Source: Planctomycetota bacterium | Lineage (GTDB): Bacteria > Planctomycetota > UBA1135 > GCA-002686595 | Assembly (NCBI GenBank): GCA_011524785.1 | Contig: WTJQ01000004.1 | Location: 1 to 12,049, forward strand | Direction: 5' to 3' | DNA: 12,049 bases | In this document: piece after piece, positions 7,941 through 12,049 of the stretch | Layout of the letters: each line of letters begins with the position of its first letter | Position numbering within the stretch: the stretch's first letter is position 1 | Position numbers and translations under genes: made by a program | The notes under the pieces: generated by a model | Databases searched by the model: none | What the model was told of the DNA's origin: nothing | What the model saw: the letters and a program-made list of their open reading frames with translations, nothing else

Positions 7941-9221
7941 ATGCACGCCATCCTCCGCAAGGCCCTCGCCGCCGGCGCGCTGACCCTGGTCGGCGCGGCG
8001 CCGGCCGTGGGCGTGCAGGAGGCGGGTGCGCCTGGCGGGCCGGGGCTGGCGATCCTCACCCAGAAGGCGCTGCTGGTCCCGCTCGAGGGGCAGCAGGTGC
8101 AGGACCACGCCGTGATCCTGGTGCGGGACGGCCTGATCGAGGCCGTGGCCCACCGCGACGACCTGGTCGTGCCCAGCGGCTACGAGGTGCGGGACGTCGG
8201 GGCCGACTGGGTCTGCCCCGGCTTCGTCGACCTGCACAGCCACATCGCGGGCACCCGCGGGCTGAACGACACCGTCTATCAGACCAACCCCGGCCTGCGG
8301 ATCTCGGCCACCGTCATCCCGCAGAACCCCGCCCTGCAGCTGGGCGTCGCCGGCGGCGTCTCGACGATCCTCTTCATCCCGGGCTCGGGCTCGAACCTCG
8401 GGGGTCAGGGCGTGCTCCTGAAGACCGGGCACGACTCCTACGAGGAGATGGAGATCCGCAACCCCGGCTCGGTGAAGATCGCGCAGGGGGACAACCCGAC
8501 CCGCTGGGGCTTCGGGATGCGGCGCTCGATGATGGCGTGGAACCTCCGCCAGGAGCTCTTGAAGGGCGTCGAGTACGCCCGGGCCTGGCTCAAGCACGAG
8601 ACGGATGGCGGCCCGGCCCCGCGCCGCGACGTCCGCTTCGACGTCTTCCGCGACCTCCTCACGCGGAAGATCGAGGTGTCGACGCACACGCAGTACTACC
8701 ACCTGGTGCTGACCACGATCACGATGCTGGCGCGCGACTTCGGCTTCGCGACCTACATCGATCACGGCTCCTTCGACAGCTACCTGACCACGCCGCTGGC
8801 GCTGGAGAACAAGGTCAACGCGATCCTGGGCCCGCGCGAGGTCATGGCGCCCTCGCCCCCGCGCTTCGACACCGACGGCCAGGTGCAGGGCTCGGCCTGG
8901 GGCTTCCAGAAGCTCGGCCACGACCGCATCGGCTTCAACACGGACGCCCCGGTGGTGCCCCAGGAGGAGCTCTCCGTGCAGGCCGCCATGGGCGTCCGCT
9001 ACGGCATGGACGATCGCAACCTGGAGGGCGTGCGGGGACTCACCTGCATCCCCGCGGTGACGGCCGGCCTCGAGCGCCAAGTCGGCAGCATCGTCCCCGG
9101 CATGCAGGCCGACCTCCTCGTCGTCACGGGCGATCCCGTCGACCCCCGGACCAGCGTCGAGCTCGTCCTCCAGGACGGCCAGGTCGTCTACGACACCAGC
9201 AAGAACAGGAGGCGTTGGTGA
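7941..9221 (+). CDS. Exported metal-dependent amidohydrolase with intact active site (gene 6)
   Basis: A 426-residue protein starting 28 bases after gene 5, with no clear ribosome site (CCCC precedes the ATG). The leader is MHAILRKALAAGALTLVGAA, with cleavage likely before residue 30. The ligand set matches gene 5: His99 and His101 in PGFVDLHSH, Lys179 in GSVKIAQGDNPTRW, His249 in VSTHTQ, His275 in YIDHG, and Asp335 in GFNTDA. Segments GLNDTVY, IPGSGSN-GGQGVLLKTG and VRYGMDD are shared with gene 5 and absent from the other modules. Genes 5 and 6 therefore form an active pair, probably from tandem duplication. The C-terminus ends RRRW, and its AGG AGG Arg codons create a consensus Shine-Dalgarno sequence before gene 7, unlike the CGT CGC used in gene 5. 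The reaction is probably metal-dependent amide or cyclic amide hydrolysis in the envelope; the substrate is unknown. Confidence 0.96.
   Translation: MHAILRKALAAGALTLVGAAPAVGVQEAGAPGGPGLAILTQKALLVPLEGQQVQDHAVILVRDGLIEAVAHRDDLVVPSGYEVRDVGADWVCPGFVDLHSHIAGTRGLNDTVYQTNPGLRISATVIPQNPALQLGVAGGVSTILFIPGSGSNLGGQGVLLKTGHDSYEEMEIRNPGSVKIAQGDNPTRWGFGMRRSMMAWNLRQELLKGVEYARAWLKHETDGGPAPRRDVRFDVFRDLLTRKIEVSTHTQYYHLVLTTITMLARDFGFATYIDHGSFDSYLTTPLALENKVNAILGPREVMAPSPPRFDTDGQVQGSAWGFQKLGHDRIGFNTDAPVVPQEELSVQAAMGVRYGMDDRNLEGVRGLTCIPAVTAGLERQVGSIVPGMQADLLVVTGDPVDPRTSVELVLQDGQVVYDTSKNRRRW
9207..9212 (+). promoter_or_regulatory. Consensus Shine-Dalgarno at end of gene 6
   Basis: AGGAGG lies in the last codons of gene 6, 8 bases before an ATG at 9221 that overlaps the gene 6 stop by one base (TGATG). 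That ATG is in frame with gene 7 and would add 28 residues before its leader. The site may load ribosomes at 9221, or support coupling to the downstream start at 9305. Confidence 0.6.
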
Positions 9222-9304
9222 TGCCTCTCCCCCAAGGAACCCTCCAGCGCACTGCTCCTGACCACCCCAACCCCGTGCCGGTGGCGGCGCGGACCCGTGC
9301 AACC

Positions 9305-10537
9305 ATGATGCTCTCCACCCTGCTCCTGGCCGCCGCGCCGGCCGTCAGCGCACCCGCGGGGGACCTCCTCGCGATCCGCGCGCGACACCTCGCGACCGGT
9401 ACCGGTGAGACCCTCGAACACGCCGTCGTCCTCGTCGAGGACGGCCGCATCGTCACGGTCGGTGAGGACCTCCCGATCGAGCGCGGCATCCCCGTGCTCG
9501 ACCTCGAGGAGGAGGTCTGGGTCCTGCCCGGACTCGTCGACGCCTACTCGCGCTACGGCCTGTCCGGGTCGGGCTTCTCCGACCTCCGCCCGTACATCCA
9601 GGCCGCTGACGAGGTGCGCCTGGACGACTCGTCCTGGGCGCGCGGCATGCGCCAGTACGGAGTGACGACGGCAGCCTTCTACCCGGCCGGGCGCGGGATC
9701 CCCGGGCAGTCGGTCGTGGTCGCCACGGGCCCCACCCCCGAGGGCTCGCGCGTGCTGCGCCGCAGCGCCTACCTCAAGGCCCTCGTCGGCAACGACTCGA
9801 CCAGCAAGCGCTACCTGCGGGACGGCTTCAAGGAGGCCGACGAGTGGCTCGACAAGGAGGCCAAGAACCGCGAGAAGTACGACAAGGCCAAGGAGAAGGC
9901 CGAGAAGGAGAAGGACTCCGACAAGAAGAAGGCCGAGCTCGCCAAGCTGGGCTCCTACAAGCCGCTGCCCCCGAACATGAAGGGCCAGGCCTTCCTCGAC
10001 CTGCGCGCGGGCAAGATCGAGCTGCTGGCCTCCATCAACAAGGCGGCCGACTACCTCCACTTCCTCGACGCCCTTGGGGACGAGGACGTGTCCTGGCACC
10101 TCCGGACGAGCCTCTCCACCGAGAGCGACCTCTTCCACGTGAAGGAGGAGATCGGTGAGGCCGGCGCGATGGTGATCATCGAGCCCGAGATCACCCTGCA
10201 CCCCTCCACCATGCGGCAGCGCAACCTGCCCGCCGAGCTGCACCGGGCCGGGGCCAAGCTGGTCCTCATCCCCCGTGCGGACAACTCGACCGGCATGAAG
10301 GAGTGGTTCCGCGACGTGGGCGTGATGGTCTCGGCCGGCCTGGACCGTGACGCGGCCATCCAGGCCATGACCCACCACCCCGCGGCACTGCTCGGGGTGT
10401 CCGACCGCGTGGGCACGATCGAGGTCGGCAAGGACGCCAACCTCGTGATGCTCACCGGGGACCCGTTCGAGGCCGGCACCGAGGTGCTCGCCGTCATGGC
10501 CGGAGGCTCCGTGGTCTTCGGGGAGGACGAACTGTGA
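9305..10537 (+). CDS. Exported amidohydrolase-like protein, metal site degenerate, charged helical insert (gene 7)
   Basis: A 410-residue protein if started at 9305. That ATG begins a leader (MMLSTLLLAAAPAVSAPAG) aligning with the leaders of genes 2 and 4. The codons between the upstream in-frame ATG at 9221 and 9305 have far fewer G/C third bases (about 20 of 28) than the gene body, so I favour 9305; the 9221 start has the better ribosome site and gives 438 residues. DGRIVTVG (46-53), GVTT (119-122) and GTIEVGKDANLVMLTGDPF (370-388) mark the family. HxH is replaced by Tyr81 and Arg83 in PGLVDAYSR. Lys158 (LKALVGN) and Asp327 (RADNS) may match ligands of genes 5 and 6, but both later His are lost. 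Residues about 177-215 form a Lys/Glu-rich predicted helix inserted in the barrel. It is probably not a normal hydrolase. It overlaps gene 8 by 4 bases. Confidence 0.94.
   Translation: MMLSTLLLAAAPAVSAPAGDLLAIRARHLATGTGETLEHAVVLVEDGRIVTVGEDLPIERGIPVLDLEEEVWVLPGLVDAYSRYGLSGSGFSDLRPYIQAADEVRLDDSSWARGMRQYGVTTAAFYPAGRGIPGQSVVVATGPTPEGSRVLRRSAYLKALVGNDSTSKRYLRDGFKEADEWLDKEAKNREKYDKAKEKAEKEKDSDKKKAELAKLGSYKPLPPNMKGQAFLDLRAGKIELLASINKAADYLHFLDALGDEDVSWHLRTSLSTESDLFHVKEEIGEAGAMVIIEPEITLHPSTMRQRNLPAELHRAGAKLVLIPRADNSTGMKEWFRDVGVMVSAGLDRDAAIQAMTHHPAALLGVSDRVGTIEVGKDANLVMLTGDPFEAGTEVLAVMAGGSVVFGEDEL
10521..10527 (+). promoter_or_regulatory. Shine-Dalgarno site of gene 8
   Basis: GGGAGGA ends 6 bases before the GTG at 10534. 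Together with the GTGA overlap with the gene 7 stop, it supports GTG as the true start and coupled translation. Confidence 0.75.
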
Positions 10538-11985
10538 TCAAGCTCAAGCTGAAGACCCTCGCGCCCCTGGCGCTCCTCCTCGCCGCGGTCCCCGCGGCGG
10601 CGCTCCAGCCCCTCCCGCTCCTCGACGACGAGGCGACGGAGTCCGAGGAGGAGGACGAGCACTGGGTGCTCCTCAAGGGGGGCGACGTCTACACCGGCAC
10701 CGGAGCCCTGCTCCGCAAGGCGGACGTGCTCTGCCGGGACGGGAAGATCGCGGAGATCGGGTACGACCTGTACGCGCCCGAGGAGGCCGAGGTCATGGAG
10801 ATCTCCGGCTACCGCGTCTACCCGGGCCTCGTGGCTCTCGAGTCCCGTGGCCTCTTCGGGGGCAGTGGCTCACTCAAGGACTCGGTCGATCCCTTCAACG
10901 AGTCGATGACCTATGCCGTCGCCAGCGGGATCACCACCGCGGTCAACGGATCCGAGATCGGCAAGCTCAACCGCGGTCGCCTCGAGGACGTGCTCGTGAA
11001 GCGCGGCACCTTCGTGGGCCTCAGCTACTCCATCTCGAACCCCTCGGGACGCGGCAGCCTGCGTGAGAAGCTCGAGGCCGCCGCCGCCTACCTGCGGACC
11101 TATCGCGAGTGGCAGGTGCAGGTCCGGTCCAACAAGGACCTCAAGGAGCCCAAGAAGAGCGGCGTCGACTCGAACGTCCTCGCCGTCCTCGAGGGCAAGG
11201 CCCGTGCCCTGTTCAGCTCCGACGAGCAGCAGGACCTGGTCGGCATCGCACGCCTCGCTCAGGAGTACGGCTTCCGCCCCGTCATCAAGGGCTGCCGGGA
11301 GGGCTGGATCGTAGCGGACGAGCTCGGTCGGGCGGGTGCCTTCGCCATCATCGAGGCCCGGGACCGCCGCTCGAAGAACGAGGCCCTCGTCCGGCCCGGC
11401 GGCTCCTCGATCGAGAACGCCGCGATCCTGCACCAGCACGGCGTTCAGGTCGCCGTCCTGCCCAGCTCGACCGGCATCAGCCTGGGCGGCATCGTCGGTC
11501 GCGACATCATGCACATGCCGACCGAGGCGGCCTTCGCCGTCCGCGGTGGCCTGCCGGAGGACGCGGCCATCGCCTCGATGACCACCATCCCCGCGCGCTT
11601 GCTGGGCCTGGGGCATCGCCTCGGCACGATCGAGGAGGGCAAGGATGCCGACCTGATCGTCACGGACGGGGACCTGCTGCACTACCGGACCTTCGTCCAG
11701 TGGGCCCTGGTCGGCGGGCGGGTCGTCTACGACAAGGAGGCCGAGCTCTACTTCGCCCACATCCGTCCGCGTCCGGATGGCGAGCTGGCGCCCGAGAGCC
11801 CCGTGGATCCCGGCGAGGACGACATCGTCGAGCCGCCCGCGGAGGAGCCTGAGGAGGAGCCGGCCGAGGAGCCCAGCGAGGGCTCGGGCGACGCGCCCAC
11901 TGAGGACTCCACCGAGCCGCCCCCCGCCGAGGGTGGATCCGGTGAGGGGGCCGAGGAAGGGCCGGCGGAGGACACCGCGGACTGA
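10534..11985 (+). CDS. Exported amidohydrolase-like protein, metal site lost, acidic C-terminal tail (gene 8)
   Basis: A 483-residue protein starting at GTG. The leader has a strongly basic n-region (MIKLKLKTLAPLALLLAAVP, cleavage near AAA), followed by an acidic patch at 31-42. CRDGKIAEIG (67-76), GITT (132-135) and GTIEEGKDADLIVTDGD (364-380) mark the amidohydrolase superfamily. HxH is replaced by Glu103 and Arg105 in PGLVALESR. The Lys position and later His and Asp positions read FVGLS, SSDEQ, IKGCR and LPSST, so no canonical ligand survives. After the last beta strand, residues 411-483 form a Pro/Glu/Gly/Ser-rich acidic tail containing short EEP-type repeats, probably disordered. The charged stretch at about 177-210 lies where gene 7 and module B of gene 4 carry larger inserts. 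It is the last gene before a strong hairpin. I predict a non-catalytic envelope protein. Confidence 0.95.
   Translation: MIKLKLKTLAPLALLLAAVPAAALQPLPLLDDEATESEEEDEHWVLLKGGDVYTGTGALLRKADVLCRDGKIAEIGYDLYAPEEAEVMEISGYRVYPGLVALESRGLFGGSGSLKDSVDPFNESMTYAVASGITTAVNGSEIGKLNRGRLEDVLVKRGTFVGLSYSISNPSGRGSLREKLEAAAAYLRTYREWQVQVRSNKDLKEPKKSGVDSNVLAVLEGKARALFSSDEQQDLVGIARLAQEYGFRPVIKGCREGWIVADELGRAGAFAIIEARDRRSKNEALVRPGGSSIENAAILHQHGVQVAVLPSSTGISLGGIVGRDIMHMPTEAAFAVRGGLPEDAAIASMTTIPARLLGLGHRLGTIEEGKDADLIVTDGDLLHYRTFVQWALVGGRVVYDKEAELYFAHIRPRPDGELAPESPVDPGEDDIVEPPAEEPEEEPAEEPSEGSGDAPTEDSTEPPPAEGGSGEGAEEGPAEDTAD
11764..11982 (+). other. Acidic, Pro/Glu-rich C-terminal tail of gene 8
   Basis: Residues 411-483 consist mainly of Glu, Pro, Asp, Gly, Ser and Ala. 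Imperfect EEP units occupy 436-450. No hydrophobic segment or sorting motif is seen at the C-terminus, so the tail is not an obvious membrane or secretion anchor. Confidence 0.7.
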
Positions 11986-12007
11986 GCCCGACCTTGGGAA
12001 CGCACTC

Positions 12008-12039
12008 GCGGCCCGTGCAGGACTTCCTGCACGGGCCGC
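12008..12039 (+). terminator. GC-rich hairpin, probable terminator of the cluster
   Basis: A perfect 15-base inverted repeat (12008-12022 against 12025-12039) folds as a 14-pair stem with an ACTT loop, starting 22 bases after the gene 8 stop. The bases after it (TACACTTCCC) give only a weak U-run, so Rho-independent termination is likely but not certain. The symmetry means it could serve a converging gene on the other strand, outside the window. Confidence 0.6.
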
Positions 12040-12049
12040 TACACTTCCC

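Noticed and set aside
6560..9221. Naming genes 5 and 6 hutI (imidazolonepropionase) or another specific enzyme
   Set aside because: They have signal peptides, sit outside a histidine-utilisation context and carry a Lys and GNPxR context not specific to hutI. Only the superfamily can be supported.
8537..9304. Upstream in-frame extension of gene 7 running through gene 6
   Set aside because: The sequence is Arg/Pro-rich out-of-frame gene 6 with no family similarity, and a leader peptide begins at 9305.
1..11985. Degenerate modules as pseudogenes
   Set aside because: All frames are intact, with uniform codon use, leaders and ribosome sites or a shared start context. Loss is confined to ligand positions, so they look like maintained pseudoenzymes.

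Overview
The window is a single-strand, very GC-rich (roughly 70% by eye) bacterial block of eight consecutive plus-strand genes. All eight encode exported members of the imidazolonepropionase-like amidohydrolase superfamily (COG1228-type: TIM barrel with a split beta-sandwich). Gene 1 is cut by the left edge and probably lacks only a few N-terminal codons. Gene 4 is a fusion of two amidohydrolase modules, so the block holds nine modules. Junctions are tight (4-base overlaps at 1/2 and 7/8; gaps of about 25-83 bases elsewhere). A strong hairpin lies just after gene 8. It reads as one operon whose upstream part lies outside the window.

Layout: gene 1 (1-1070, partial), gene 2 (1067-2269), gene 3 (2334-3740), gene 4 (3769-6534, double module), gene 5 (6560-7912), gene 6 (7941-9221), gene 7 (9305-10537), gene 8 (10534-11985), hairpin 12008-12039. 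Nothing else is encoded: no RNA gene, mobile element, CRISPR array, transporter or regulator is visible, and no spacer exceeds 100 bases.

The main observation is uneven conservation of the active site. Genes 5 and 6 keep a complete metal-ligand set (HxH on strand 1, a Lys in an amidohydrolase-like context, two later His, a final Asp). The other seven modules keep the fold hallmarks (N-terminal DG-I strand, GVTT motif, C-terminal G-ADLV-GDP strand) but have lost most or all ligands. Five of the seven carry an Arg exactly where the second His of HxH would be. Two probable enzymes are therefore embedded in a set of exported, probably non-catalytic relatives. A hetero-oligomeric envelope complex, or a set of repurposed binding proteins, is a reasonable hypothesis. 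It is inference; the substrate is unknown.

Organism: high GC, Sec-type leaders, frequent Shine-Dalgarno-less starts and a large family of exported amidohydrolase paralogues suit a Gram-negative environmental bacterium. Planctomycetota or a similar phylum is my guess, but no marker gene in the window can prove it.
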